Assembly: GCF_027887165.1 (NCBI RefSeq)
Contig: NC_077229.1
Coordinates: 202,443,822 to 202,507,821, forward strand
Length of the DNA stretch: 64,000 nucleotides
Reading direction: 5' to 3'
Origin: Monodelphis domestica
Lineage: Eukaryota; Chordata; Mammalia; Didelphimorphia; Didelphidae
The position numbers were made by a program, and so were the translations under genes. The notes under the pieces are model-generated. The model had not been told where the DNA came from. It made no database searches and saw nothing but the letters and a program-made list of their open reading frames with translations. Below are positions 1 through 12,867 of the stretch, piece by piece (the first letter of the stretch is position 1; each line of letters begins with the position of its first letter).

Positions 1-1700
1 ACCACTATATGGAAAATGCATATGAATTTTTTTGGCCGTTAGTCTGTACCAGAGAAGCCTGATTTTTTCCTCCTTTATGAATGAGGCATTTACAGTATTT
101 TATTGTAAAAATCAGGATTTTTTGGTCATCAGCTATGTGTAGGTCAATGTTATCTCTACATTTCTTACTTGTATTTGTCATATTCAGGCTTTCATATTCT
201 TTTTCTAAACTTTAACTTTTTTATTTCTTCATTTTAAAATTGTATATCTTTATTGTATAAAAAGATAATATATGTTGATATTATACAATACTATGCATAT
301 ATTTTAGCATCTCTGATTTTCTAAATTTTTCTGTGTCATCTGCTAGCCTTCATGTGTCATCTTTGACTTCTGCAAAACTTCCATAAATTTTTCATTAAAA
401 TTTTTATGCCCACCATTTATATATCAAAACTCTGATGGAGAAAGTCATGATATGGAAGACATATCTGTGTTTTCCTGTTTGTGTATCAAACTTAAAGCCA
501 AAAGTAGGTCACTTCCTAGATTTTATAATCTTGCTCTATTTTCACTCATCCAAGTTAGATCAGTTTACCCGTACAACCTCAAAAAAAATTTCTCAAGTGT
601 TTTAGAATATTATGAAGATGATTTTCTCATTTCTTTCATTTTGGGTAGTTCTATTTCAGTGCCCAGGACTGTGATGTCTCTGATCTGAGGTAGCTGAAAT
701 GAGGACAAAGCCTTCACATAGGTTTTTTTTTATTTTTTCAATTTTAGTCTTTTTTTTCTGTCAATTGAACCCTATTAGATTAGTAAAGAATTAAGCAAAT
801 GCTTAGGTTGAAATTACATGAGTATTTTAGGCTTTAATTTGACTTTGGGAGACAGGTACTAAAATAGGAGTTAAATTTCAAAGACACTTTCCTAAACATG
901 TTCTGAGTAATATTTGTATTCTTTTGATGGTGCCGGAACCTAACAAATGGTCTAGAACTTTAATTTTTTGTTGTTGTCATTTTGGGGGACTACTTGATGA
1001 TCTCCTTCTGTCTTTCTCCTTTCACTATACCTCTGTGGTTTTCTGCAGAAGAAAAAATAATCTTGATGTCTTTTAAAATCTTGGCACAGAAACACTACTC
1101 CAGGCTTCTAATTTTGGGGATACTGTGATTGCATTCCCTAGTTAAGCACCCTCAATATCAATACTTAATGGTATTCTCTAAGCCCAGCCAGTGAAGAAAA
1201 TAGGGTTGTTATCTATCAAAGCACATTTTAGTTTCTGACAAGTAAAAAGCAGCATGGGGAATGCAGGAAGACTGAAATGAAAGCCTAAAAGAAAACTCAT
1301 ATAACATCTGGTGTCATTTATCCCCTGTTGGCCTTTCATAGTGTGATATGATGAGCTTGTTCTGATTTAAAATCAGATGATTTGGTTGGGAAAAAAATGT
1401 GGGGGAAGGGGGTTATATACAGCCAGACTGGCAGCAAATTGGAATACAAAAATCTCCTGAAATAATTGGAAACACGACAGATTTTCCTTAACTGATGCCA
1501 GTGGCAACTTAGTTTTTCCTTCTCTCTCAGCTGAATTTGTTAAGTGCATTATCTTATTGGTTTTAAAGTTTTCATCTCACTTATTTGCAGAGGGAAATAT
1601 GAACAAATCAGTCATGATGGATTGCCTAATTTTCTAGGCTGAATAAACCAGTTTTATAAAACTGTTGATTTCTGTGTTATTAGTTAGCAGAAGCATTTAT
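1..1700. other. AT-rich DNA, no gene seen
   Basis: Very AT-rich sequence with short open frames only. The longest (452-688, 78 codons) has no recognisable domain and a composition like the surrounding non-coding DNA. I see no repeat family I can name, no RNA gene and no splice-bounded coding block. Confidence 0.6.
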
Positions 1701-1703
1701 CAA

Positions 1704-1760
1704 TTTATATATATATGTATATATATACATATATATATACACATATACACCCCCTACCAT
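1704..1760. repeat. (TA)n-rich simple repeat
   Basis: Imperfect alternating TA/TG/CA tract (TATATATGTATATATACA type) followed by a C-rich end. Simple sequence. The flanks up to 2,600 are AT-rich with no gene seen. Confidence 0.85.
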
Positions 1761-2604
1761 GACTATCAGAAAAAAAAAGTTAACTAATGATCACATTCTA
1801 AGACTTTCATTAGGGATTCCATAGTTAGTACTAGATAGATAGAAAATTATACCCAGTGAGGGAAGACTTTAAGAAACAAATTATCCTTGGTCTTCTCTAT
1901 TTTGAGTCCAAATGTAAAAAAATTGTTAAGAGCTAATGTTGTCATCCAAATAGTAATTACTGTATGTACTAGAAATCATCTCTGATCAAAGGATGAAGGA
2001 AAAAGAAGAGAAAGATCATTTTTGAACTAATATAGGGTCTGTATAATCTGTTGCTAATTTCTTACAGCTTCATTTACAAGACTAGGAAGATACAAGAAAC
2101 AGAATACTGCAGAAGCAGATTTTTTAAATTAAAGGACTCATTTAAGGTTCTTGGGGGAAGGGAAGTTGGGTACACATTATAATCAATGAGGCAAATAATT
2201 TCTATTTGTTAATCAGAACCTTTTGAGAAGTTGGTTTGATGGGTATTATATGTTGCAATGTTAAACTAAAAGCATTTCTCCTAAATATCATCAAAAACCT
2301 TATTTATTTATCATTAAAAAATCAATTAATTGGCTAAGAACCCTAGACCTTTACATCTTAATTTAGCTATATGACCATAAAGATAAAAGATGATGACAGC
2401 TTTGAAACAACGGGTTATGTGAGTATCTTGGTACTGAATTAAGAATCATTATCTCATAAATTCAGGTATCATTTTTTATAGATGAAATGCTCCCAATTTT
2501 ATTTTTCTCTTTTTCATCTTTTAATTCTGTTTCTAACTCCCCGGTTACAGAGAAAACATCCCAGTGAATATGAATCCTTTCCTGCAAAAGCCCTAAGTGA
2601 GAAA

Positions 2605-2645
<41 letters not shown>

Positions 2646-2655
2646 CAGAGAGGAA

Positions 2656-2734
<79 letters not shown>
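2605..2734. repeat. compound (CA)n-(GA)n microsatellite
   Basis: A CA run (2,611-2,643) is followed after a short GGCAGAGAGGAAGAGG spacer by a GA run to 2,734. It creates spurious open frames on both strands (poly-THTH and poly-RE/SL), which are not genes. Confidence 0.97.
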
Positions 2735-2735
<1 letters not shown>

Positions 2736-3939
2736 AAGAGAGGAGTTAAAAACTTTTATGCAAGTAGACTTTACTGAGAAATGTTATCTTTTGTTAGTTC
2801 AAAGGTTCCTAAAGATATAAATTCTTCACAACTGCCCTGAGGTGCTAGGGATGTAAATTGAATACATTACAATTTGTAGACTGTTCCTACAGTAATGTGT
2901 ATCTCCTCTGTGAGTGAGTGTTTGGGGATTTTTCAATTACTAAAGTCTGAAAATGCAGAGATTCTTTAGGGCAGAAAAAGCTTCTTCTCAAAGTTGAGTT
3001 GCTGATGTTCAAATTAGCTGCCAAAAGCAGTATAATGATCTGTGTTCCAGATTTTGCAAAACAGGAAAAAAATGGCCCATTTTTGTTAGGGGGAAATGGC
3101 CATCTCTAACCACAATCATGAATAACTGAGGGAGAGGTTATGTGAGAGGGTTAAAAGTGAAATAAATAGATATGTACCTCATATAGTCGGTGAATGTTAT
3201 TTCTAGAGGAATCAAATGAGCTTTTTTTTTTTTTACATTTCCCCCCCTGGAAACTAGTCTACATGTGATCAAAAGCCAAAATTTTACAGCTTTTAAGACA
3301 CAACGCAAGTGTGAATGTGTACGTTGGTGGTGGTGGTGGGGGGGTTGAGAGTAAAAGGTATAGGATGATGAACTGGTAAATATCTATGTATATTTTATAA
3401 TTACATATAGAATATATAGCTTCCTTGCTCTTCCCCAAAGAAGACACTCCATCTCTCATCTCTGACTCTTCTCTATGTCTGGAATATTTTCTCTTCTCAT
3501 CTTTGCTCTGACTCCCTTGGCTTCCTTCCATTCCCAGCTAAATTCTTAACTTCTATTGCACTTTCCAAAGTCATCTCTTAAGTGTCTCCTAATAATAAAA
3601 TATAATGACTCTTTCTCAGTGCTTATTCCTCTTAACCTCTGCAGTCTTTCACATAGCTGATCAGTTCATGATACTTGCTTCTGTCTAGGTTTTTGTGACA
3701 CTACTCTCTCCTGGTTCTCCTCCTGCTCATATGACCATTTCAAATTTTACTTTACTAGATATTCATTCAGTTCATATCTGCTAAATATGAGTATCCCAGA
3801 GAATTATTATTTGAACTCTCTTCTCTTTCCCCATTATATAATATCATTTAGATATTTTATCAGCTTCCAAGGATTCAATTAACATTTCTATACTAAAGAT
3901 TCTCATAAACAGAATGATATATGAGAAAGCACCTGTGCT
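2735..3939. other. no gene seen
   Basis: AT-rich DNA with homopolymer runs (poly-T near 3,222, poly-C near 3,241) and a short GGT/GGTG tract near 3,325-3,345. No coding signal or clear interspersed repeat recognised. Confidence 0.5.
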
Positions 3940-4200
3940 ATGTGCTAGGAAATGTGATTGTACCACTAACTAATAATTGTGTGACCTTTGGTAAGTCAGG
4001 TATCCTCTTTGGGCTAGTTTCCTCATTGTGTAATGAAGAGTGAAGCAAAGGAAAGAAAGGAATAAATATTAAGTATTAAAAATACCTTATCTTCCAACTT
4101 GTATTGTATTGATCATATTTGAGGTTTTGTTGGCAAAGATTCTGGAGTATTTTGCCAACCCATTTTGCAGATGAGGAAATTGAGGTAAACAGGAAAATGA
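3940..4200 (+). repeat. MIR-like SINE fragment(s)
   Basis: 3,960-4,040 reads as the MIR core: a 'tgtgacctttggtaagtca' phrase followed by 'tttcctcattgtgtaatgaa'. 4,150-4,195 has a second MIR-like phrase (ttttgcagatgaggaaattg). These are typical diverged mammalian MIR remnants. Boundaries are approximate. Confidence 0.65.
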
Positions 4201-5333
4201 TGACATCATTTTCAGAGGATACAGGCTAGAAAATCTGAAATCTAAAAGACTGATTTATACTGCTATTAATTAATTGAATCCAAACACATCATATATAGGA
4301 ACTTTTATTAATAAAACACATATGATGAACAGTATTGTGTTCATTGATCATTAAACATTTTTTTCTGCTCCATAGGGAATTTTTTGTATGACTCTAAGAA
4401 TACTATAAGAGAGCTAATAAAAAGCCTTCTATACTGAAAAAAAGATTCTCATATCTACTTATATAGCCTGTTAGGAAGATGATTTAGAAGATGGGGCCAG
4501 ATGTATAGGTTTGGGCCAGTATCAGAAGATAATGGGTTTGGGAAGGCCAACAGAGCCCAGTTCAGGCCGAGCATGACTCTAAGATGACACACACAGATCA
4601 CTCAATGAAATGGGAAGTATGTTTAATAAAAGATATAAGGTAGAAGTGTATGGGATAACCTAAAGCTAATTTGTCTAACTAATAACCCATTTCATCAGAG
4701 TGATTTTTTCCTATTCTAATCCTCTCCTCGCTGCCTAAATTCCCAGTCCCTGATCTTGACTAATCTAAACTATAACCTTTTTAGCTGATTTTAAGGAAAG
4801 GGTCTGTATAAGCCTGATAGGGCCCAGGGAAGGTCCTAGATCCAAAAGGACCCAGGCCTAGTCTCACAATCAGATGCCAGATGGTTCAGGATCAACAGGA
4901 ACTGCAGTAGATAAACTGCAGTAGATCAGCAAAACAAGCAGGGCAATTAGGATAGCAGAGCAGAGGACAGCCAGACAGCAAGACAGGATAGGGGTAGTAT
5001 CAGCCAGTAAGGAAAAGCAGTGTCTTTCTTCTGGTCAAAAGCAGAGAAAGACCCCTAAACCTCAATTAACTGCCACTCCCTTACTTTTTCATTCTAGAAT
5101 TCTCTCCCCTTTAGTCTCATGCCTCTGAAAACTTGCTCTAACCTTCTCTTCTGTATAACAAGCCTTAACCTCTCTTCAGAATCTCTAGCCTCTCATCTCT
5201 AATTAACTATTGCATATCTAAAACTCAATGTCCAACAGACTTAATTTTAACATATCCAAAAATGAACCCATTATCTTTCTACCTCAACTATGACCTCTGT
5301 ATGACTTCTCTGTTAGTTTAGAGAGTACCACCT
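4201..5333. other. no gene; possible old LTR-type repeat
   Basis: The stretch 4,480-5,080 has an LTR-like look (G/A-rich, AATAAAAGATATAAGG near 4,624, blocks of GACAGCCAGACAGCAAGACAGG), but I cannot match it to another copy in this window. 5,080-5,330 is C/T-rich with no coding signal. Confidence 0.35.
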
Positions 5334-5912
5334 GTTAAGATTGGATTTGGCTCTCCTCTGATTGTAACAATGAAGGTACTTAGCTCTTCCTTAATTGTGA
5401 AGATTAAATTGTAATCCCCTATCTATTTTTAGATTTTAGTCCCCAAAGTGTAAAGCACAGTACTTAAAGTTGAGTATGAAGATCTACCCATTTTGGATTT
5501 TAACCATAAAAATGTGTGAACACCAATTTCATACATTGAGTGGGAGGTCTGTGACCCAGGTATGAAAGAGTGGGCATTCCTGGAGTGAAGCATTAGCTGT
5601 GACTGGTAGACATAAAAATTTAGGGGAAGTAACACAAAAGAAAAAGGTCTTTAAAAGTGGAAGCAGACACACACAGACACTTGAAGGGAGACACTTGGAG
5701 TGAAGATACACTTGGAGTTGGAAAGAGATACACTTGGAGTGGAGTCTGCTGGAGATGAAAGAATCTTCTGATTGAACTGACAATGTGGTGAGTGTAAAGG
5801 CTGACTTCCTTCCTTGCCCTTTCTGGAGGCATGAGCATCCAGGAAAAGCCCATTGTCTTGAGACTCCTTTCCCCTGGCTGGGGCTGGTCTTAGAATTTCT
5901 ACCTGGCTCAGA

Positions 5913-5995
<83 letters not shown>

Positions 5996-6100
5996 ACAGA
6001 ACCATTTTGGTTCATTTCTTTCCCACAAGTATCGCTCCACTCTACTCCACGTTCCACTAAGTTTTCAAATTCCTAAAGAACAAATTTAGATTATCCTTCT
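5334..6100 (+). mobile_element. ERV LTR (same group as the 35-37 kb LTRs)
   Basis: Starts with TGTTAAGATTGG. The middle (about 5,590-5,665) shares the phrase 'gtgactggtagacataaaaatttaggggaagt' with the LTRs at 35.76 and 36.70 kb, in pieces of fewer than 20 identical bases, followed by a similar 'TTTAAAAG' promoter-like stretch. A long TC microsatellite lies in the downstream part. No internal retroviral region is attached, so it is probably a solo LTR. It is an old, diverged fossil. The right boundary is uncertain. Confidence 0.6.
5919..5992. repeat. (TC)n microsatellite
   Basis: 74 bp of uninterrupted TC dinucleotides inside the LTR. The poly-RE and poly-SL frames crossing it are artefacts. 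Confidence 0.98.
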
Positions 6101-6244
6101 GTTAAATATACCCCATTTGCTCCCTATAACTTCCAAGTTAAAATATAAAATCCAATATTGTTAAAAACCCATCATAATCTTCCCCTTCCTTGCCATTCCA
6201 ATCTCTTTACATCATATCCCCTCTTCCTCGGTGTTCACATGCAT

Positions 6245-6245
<1 letters not shown>

Positions 6246-6296
<51 letters not shown>
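6246..6296. repeat. (CA)n microsatellite
   Basis: About 51 bp of CA dinucleotides. The His-Thr repeat frames here are artefacts. Confidence 0.98.
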
Positions 6297-6300
<4 letters not shown>

Positions 6301-7919
6301 ATGCAATGACATTAGCCCCTATAATTCCTTATGCAAGACACATCATCTCCAGATTCCAAGTATATTCACTGGCTGTCCCCCAGTTTTGGAATTCCCTCTT
6401 TCCTCATTCTGTGTTTTGCTTCCTAGAAGTCCAGCTTAAATTCAACCTTTTATGGGAAGTCTTCTCCAAATCTCCCTAATTTCAGTTCCTTTTCTCTCAC
6501 AATTATTTCTAATTTATCCTATAAATAGCATGTTTGTCTCTACTTGTTTACATGCCACCTCCTCCATTAGATTGAGTTCCTGGAAATTAAGTACTGTTTG
6601 TACTACCCTCTACCCCAGTGATTACAACAATGCCTGTTACATAGCAAGTGCATAATAAATGTTTAGTAATCAAATGACTATTAGTAATTGGGAATGAGTG
6701 ATGTATTCTATTAAAGCTTCACTAATTTGGAATAAGGAGTAAAAGTTGTTTAAAATATTTAGAAAAAAATTCACTGTTATCTGCTTCAAGAGTATGCAAT
6801 ATTTGAATCAACATAATTTTTAAGTAGTGCTAATTAAGTCTTTCTTTAATGAATAAAGAATCTATATTAGTGAATAGATAAGAATGGTTTGTAAGTAGCA
6901 TACCAGTCATTATGCATGTAAAACTGGTATCATTGTACTTTTAAAGTTAGCTATCTTAGAGCTTATGAGCTTTAAGTAGGTCAAATATTCCCCCTGCAAT
7001 TTTATTTATAGTATTAATTTGCTTTTTTTTCAAACAGTGCAAGCTATATCTGAATTAAATTAAATTTCAATTGATAGAACATGCTTTAAATTAATATAAA
7101 TATCCCTATGCACATGAAAATGCTTGGTTACTGGGCTATCCGGGTTTTACCTAACCAGTGAGAAAAGAGTAGAATAAACCTCAATTAACAAAAATTTTAC
7201 TCTGTGCTTACCTTTTAGTGGAAAAAAAGAGGAAATCACAAGATAAATGATATTCAAAACAAAACTACTTTAACAAAAACCAAACTTCCTTTGAGTATGT
7301 GTGAGTATATATGCATGTAAGTATCTCTATATATCTATGTATCTATCTATGTGTGTATATACATATATATTTATATACATTAATTCAATGACTATAGTTA
7401 AGAAATAGGCATGGTACTCTATTCTCAATGTTCAATTCAATTTATTAAACACCAACTATGTAATAGGCAATGTGAGAACTGAAATTGAACAACAAGTAAA
7501 AAAGAAGTTCTTGTCCTCAAGTAGCTTGAAATCTAATGGTTAGAGAAAACATAAAAGAAAGATGTATAGTTATAGATAGATATATACATACACATACAAT
7601 TGTACATATATACATTATATATAATGTATATTATGTGCTTATACATATGTTTCCAAATGCATATGTATGCATGAACATACACATGAAATGATTAACAGAG
7701 GGAAGGAAATTGAAATTAAGAGGGAGCTTGGAGTAGGTTTCTAAGGATGTAAGATTTTAGTTTTGACTTTAAGGGAGCCATAAATTTCAATAGTTGTCAT
7801 GGAGGAAGGATAGCAGTCCTGGCCTGAGGAATAGTCAGAATAACTGTGAACAATCAAGAAATGAATCTTCTTGTTCATGAAATAAGCAAGATGACAATGT
7901 CGCAATGTTTATCCATAGG
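6297..7919. other. no gene; AT-rich with TATG/TA tracts
   Basis: Contains imperfect TA/TATC/TATG tracts at about 7,310-7,380 and 7,570-7,665. A region near 6,540-6,665 ('tgcctgttacatagcaagtgcataataaatg') resembles the 3' tail of an old L2/MIR-type element in reverse reading. No gene recognised. Confidence 0.45.
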
Positions 7920-7924
7920 TATCA

Positions 7925-8050
7925 TAGAATGTTAAAACTGAAAGAGATGTACTTTGGAGATCAGTTTGCTTAGGGATCTCATTTTAAAGATGAGAAAACC
8001 AAGTTATACAGAGGTAAAGTGATTTTTCCAGTGATAGAATAAGGTAAAAG
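7925..8050 (+). repeat. MIR-like SINE fragment
   Basis: Phrases 'tagaatgttaaaactgaaag', 'tcattttaaagatgagaaa' and 'gaggtaaagtgatttttcca' follow the MIR core order (transcribed strand plus). Diverged remnant. Confidence 0.7.
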
Positions 8051-8889
8051 TAAAACTGGGACTAAAATTAAAGTATTCTTATTGTCAGGCTAATTTGTAT
8101 ATGTTATAATACAAGGTCCAATGTATTAGTTAACTGTGCTCCAAATGTTTTATTCTAAGGTTGCTGGTTGGATTTTTTAGAACCTAGAATATGTTTTTCA
8201 ATAAAATACACTGTCTTACATAGTTTGTTTTTCTGGGCATCCTTGTATGCCCTGTTTAACTACTTCCCATGTCAAGATGAAAGATTAAGGATTCCACCCT
8301 CTTAAGTCCTCTTAAAATTCCCCTCAAAACAATCCTAAATAAAAGCCTCATACCAACATTTGGAGAACTGAAGCAGTTTTCTGGACCAGAGCAGCTATGA
8401 GATCTGTCTCACTGGGATGAGAAGCTTGCACAGGCAATAGCCAGAAAAGACAACTGGAGGGGTCACATGAAGCCCTGTCCCTCAGCATTGACATCCCAAT
8501 CATATGCTAAGCTCCTATGAGGCTCTATACCTGGAGCCAGCCTAGGACTGGCCAAAGCAAAGCTCCCAATTCTTGGGGATGAAAGTGGTAAGGCTGTGCC
8601 TCTGGAGTTTTCCAGCAATAAGTTTCTACTCTTGGAATGAGAAATATGGAGCACAACCCTCTCCAATTCACAAGCAAGGTTCATTATTATACAGTAATTT
8701 TTTTAAATAGTAAAAATGAACAAAAGCAATTCAAAAAGAATGTACTTACTCTGATGGCAAGGAGGTTCAGCATAAACATAGAAAAAGGATATGATTTTTA
8801 AAATAGCTACACATGAAGCATAAAATACAAAATGGTTTCAGGCCTCCCAAAATCTAATGGAATATCTCAAAAGGATTTCTAAAAAATCA
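8051..8889. other. no gene seen
   Basis: Mixed-composition DNA. A 73-codon minus-strand frame (8,463-8,684) has no recognisable features. It may be the diverged 5' part of the HAL1/L1 element that follows, but I cannot show this. Confidence 0.4.
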
Positions 8890-10150
8890 AATTAAATAGT
8901 TAAAATAAAATTTTTGGGGGAAAGTGAGTAATGCAAGAAAATCAAGAAAAAAGAATGAACATTTTGTAAAAGAAATCAAAGAAATGAAAAAAGATATTAA
9001 AAATTTGCCAATGAAAACAACTTCTTAAAAAGTAGAATTGGCCAAATGGAAGAGGAGGTACAAAAATTCACCGAAGAAAATAAGTTTTTAAAAAGTAGAA
9101 TAAGCCAAATGAAAAAGGAGACAAGTAAGATCGCTGAAGAAAATAATTTCTTAAAATTAGAATTAGGAAAGTGGAAAATAATGATTCCATGATGCTTTCA
9201 GAAACATTAAAAAAAAAAAGAAAAAAGCAAGAAGAAATATGGAATTTCCCATTGTAAAAACAACTGACCTAGAAAGTAAACTGAGGAGAGATAATTTAAG
9301 AATGATTGTACTGTCTGAAAACCAAGAATAAAAAAGAACCTGGGCATCAGATTTTCAAGAAATTATCAAAAAAAAGAAACCCTGATATCCTAGAATCAGA
9401 GAATAAGATAGAATTCAAATAGTCCATCAAACACTTCTTGAAAGGATACCAAGAGGAAAAACATCTAATAAATTTGATAGCTAAATTCCATAGCTCCCAT
9501 CCTAAAGGTGGGTTGGGGAGACTTAAAGAAGATTGAAAGAAACAATTCAAATATCATGTAGTCAAAATCAGGATCACATAAGCAGCTACCATGATAAAAG
9601 TGCAGAGGGCTTAGAATATGATATTCTGGAATGTAAAGGAACTAATATTACTACCTAGAATCACTTAGCCAGTGAAACTAAGGATAATCCTTCAAGGGGA
9701 AAATGGATACTTAAGGCAACTGAGAACTTTCAAAAATTCCCAATTTTAAAAAGTCCCAGAACTTCATAGAAAATTTAACATCCAAACAGAACATTCAAGA
9801 GAAGAATAAGGATTCATAAGATTAAATGTGTATATTCTCATATGAGAAAATCATACTTCTAAATCCTGTGAACTTTATCAATATTAGGGTAATGTAAGGA
9901 ATATACATAGAAATAAGTTATGGGTGTGAATTATTTCTAATGGGAAGACATGTCAAAAATAAGAAGGAGAAAGAAGATTGCATTGGGAGAAGAATGAAGG
10001 AAGAAATAGAATGGGTTGAATTCTCTCATATAAAAGAGACTCAAAGTAAGTTACATAGGGGGAGAAGATGGGAGCATGGTGGACAATGATAGCCTAACTC
10101 TTATCAGATTTGATTCAAAGAATAGTATACACCCACTCAGAAATATAAAT
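8890..10150 (+). mobile_element. HAL1/L1 ORF1 remnant
   Basis: In broken frames the strand reads as the lysine/glutamate-rich coiled-coil of a LINE ORF1 protein (repeated 'gaagaaaataa...ttaaaaagtagaatt' modules at 8,990-9,170). The more C-terminal part follows at 9,290-9,740, including a 'tatgatattctggaatgtaaagg' stretch. No ORF2 follows, which fits HAL1 (half-L1) or a truncated L1. Many stops; an old copy. Confidence 0.6.
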
Positions 10151-10164
10151 AAGAATAGTTATAG

Positions 10165-11985
10165 GTTAAGATGGCTGCAACGTAAAATCACGACTCTTAC
10201 CCTCCTCACCACTGATCAATAAAGACTATCTCAAAATGACAAAAAAAGTTCAGATGAATGAAGGGACCCCACAGTAAGGGTACAACATTGAAGGTATATG
10301 CAATTTGGACATTTCAACTCTCTAATGTGTAAAGATGAATTTAGAGTTGTGACTTAAAATCTAGATTTAATTGGTTGCCAGGGGAAATCCCAAATAAAAT
10401 ACCCAAATCAGTCTGGTATTTTATGGTAATTTAATTAATATAGAGGGAAAGAATTAAGGAGAGGGAAGGAAGGGGATATAGGATTTCTTTCACCTGGCCT
10501 GTGCCAGGGGGAATTTAAAAATTCCTGCCTCTAGGTCTCTGAAGAAGATTAGAGACTTCTAAGAGGATAAAGTTGGATAGTAAAGGAGGAAAACTCAGTC
10601 TGAAACTCACCACCAAACTGGACAATAGCTTTTGTAGCCATGCTAAGAGGCCGAAAGGCTCAGCACGCACCTCTCAGCTAACTCTCCATTGCCAATAAGG
10701 GAAAGAGAGTGTTTTCAAATAAGATCCTCTTGGAGACAGCAAGGGAGCCAAATATATAGACCTTTCACCCTTGTGTCTTCTCTTTTAAATGCCCATTCCT
10801 AGTTCTCATCTTCTTTTGATTAGATTATATCTTTAGAGTTACTTCACACTTCTTTGTTAAGTTCACCTTATGTTCATTACTTGACCTTTTTATGATTAAT
10901 TTAACCTCCATAGTTACTTAACATTTTTTTGGATTAAGATACTAAAAATAGATAGCTTAAAGTTCAAGCTTCACTATAAGGTGAGAACTAAGTCCCTTCA
11001 TTGTTCAATCAGGATATTACAACTTTATCTTCCCTTAAAGTATGGTCTAAGTAGGGTGGAATAATTTAGAGTTCCCAAGACATTCCTGATTTTGTTAAAC
11101 TAAGTATCTTCATTGTTACAAACAGGAAATAGCTAAATCCAATCTTCACAAAGGGAGTGAAATAGCTCCCACCAAAATGCAAGCTGATCAACCCACCCCA
11201 AGCCCACATACAGTGCCAGAGTCAGAGCCAGCACACCAGAATCAGAGCAAGCAAGGGGCAACTCTAGGTCCTTGGGAGCTAAGACCACCAGGGACTTACT
11301 CCTGAGAGCAGTTAGACTTGGGACCCAAGTACTCTGAAGAGGGCAGACCTTGGGTGCTGAGATAGAGCTGAGAAGGGTAGCACACAGTAGAAGCTGTGGA
11401 AACTCTAAAGTAGTCTCATGCAAAAACTGTGCTCCATAGCTCCATACACAGAGAGTCTGCCCTCCTTACTCAGACTTTTGGCTGGGAAGGAAAGGAAAAC
11501 TAGCCTAGCCATGGCCAGAAATATCCAAGAAATACAACCTTCAACCACCAAAAAGAACAAGAGAAAGGCATTGACCGTGGATACTTTTATGCAGAAAAAA
11601 ATCCAGACCACAGAGGAGACTGCAGAGAAAGACAAACAACCAAACACATCCTAACTTTCAAAAAAAATGAAAATTGGTCCCAAGTGTTATAAGAAATCAG
11701 GCTTGATTTTGAGATCCATGTTAAAAAGACAGAACTTGGTAAAAAAAGGGGGTAAGAATAGTTCAAAAAGAAAATAACAGTTTAAATGACAGAATATCAA
11801 CCTTGGAAAAGACATCCAGAAACCAAATGAAATGATAAGCAAATTGAAGACCTGCTGGAAGTCATGAGAAGCAGGATAGACTAAACCAAAAAGGAAAATC
11901 AAAAGATCCTAGTGGAAAACCAGTCTTTAAAGACTAGAATTAGGCAAGTAGAAGCTAATTATCTCACAAGACAGCAACAATTATG
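10165..11985 (+). mobile_element. L1/HAL1 5' region and start of ORF1, split by an LTR
   Basis: 'aagatggctgc' at about 10,168 is the kind of phrase that opens LINE 5' UTRs. The GC-richer 11,130-11,500 region reads as LINE 5' UTR. An ORF1-like frame starts at ATG 11,511 (MARNIQEIQPSTTKKNKRKA), lysine-rich, and decays to about 11,985, where the next L1 begins. The element is interrupted by the LTR at about 10,330-11,130. ORF2 is absent. Confidence 0.55.
10330..11130 (-). mobile_element. solo ERV LTR, group 1 copy a
   Basis: Near-colinear with the LTRs at 13,057-13,777 and 61,218-61,740: shared 'ttggttgccaggggaaatcc', 'aaataaaatacccaaatcag' and 'aatttaattaatatagaggg' phrases. The reverse complement of this stretch matches the 3' part of the plus-strand LTRs at 36.15 and 37.05 kb, so this copy lies on the minus strand. 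Inserted in the 5' UTR of a LINE. Old fossil with no internal genes; ends approximate. Confidence 0.75.
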
Positions 11986-12867
11986 ATGAGGTAGAATCAA
12001 GATGGTATCGTTGGTGCAGCAATCTTTCAGACCTCTGAAAATCCTTACTTACTGATTACAAACTAAATGCTCCCAGGGGACTGAAAATCAAACCTAACAA
12101 AAAGACAGAGCCAAGAAACCCTCCTTCTGGAATCAACATAAATACTATGCCCCCCAAAGCCAGAATTTGAGAACACTCCAGTTGAAGTGGAAGGAAGATA
12201 GAAGGTCCCAGGACCCCTCCCTTACCTAGATCACTAAGCCTTTAGAGCACCTGGAGCCTCTGGGTGGGCAATGGTGCTGGTCTGGAGGGAATACCTTATT
12301 GGCAAAGCTATGCCAGGCTTAGAGCATTGAACACAAGCAGTGGGGGAAAAGTTAGAGAAGAAGCACAAAGTAGGCAGCTTAGTTGCAAAATTGGAGACAC
12401 TCCTTACTTCCCCTATGGTTCCCAAAGTTTTGGACTCAGGGCACATCCAGCAACCTAGCTGGACTTAATCCCATCAAAGCCTTTAGAGGGAAGGGAAGCT
12501 TAAGCTCCCAAAACCCTTCCCCACAGATGGCCCTGAGAGATTTACTGACAAAACTCCAAGGGAGAAGGCAGAAATAAAAGCCCAAAACCATACCCACACA
12601 CACAAAAAAATGAGAGGGTCAAGAGCTCAGGCAACTGCAGAGAGTAAAGAAGGGGTAAATATGAGCAAACAACAGAAAAAGGAAAAATAAATTACAATCA
12701 ACAGCTTCTATATAGGCAATGAACAAAGAACAAATGGAACAGAGACAGAAGAGGGAACACCAAGTAAAAAAACAGAGAACCCAGCTAACTGGATACACGC
12801 TCTGGAAGAACTGAAAATACAATTCAAAACACAATTAAGAGAGGCTGAAGACAACTGGGAAAAGAAC

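Noticed and set aside
2462-2820. Overlapping frames of 91 and 112 codons on opposite strands
   Set aside because: They translate the CA/GA microsatellite (poly-SL, poly-TH, poly-RE); low complexity, no domain.
5651-6060. 129- and 91-codon frames in the LTR
   Set aside because: Created by the TC microsatellite within an LTR; no independent coding signal.
12234-12577. 64-70-codon frames on both strands
   Set aside because: They fall in the L1 5' UTR and have no counterpart in L1 proteins.
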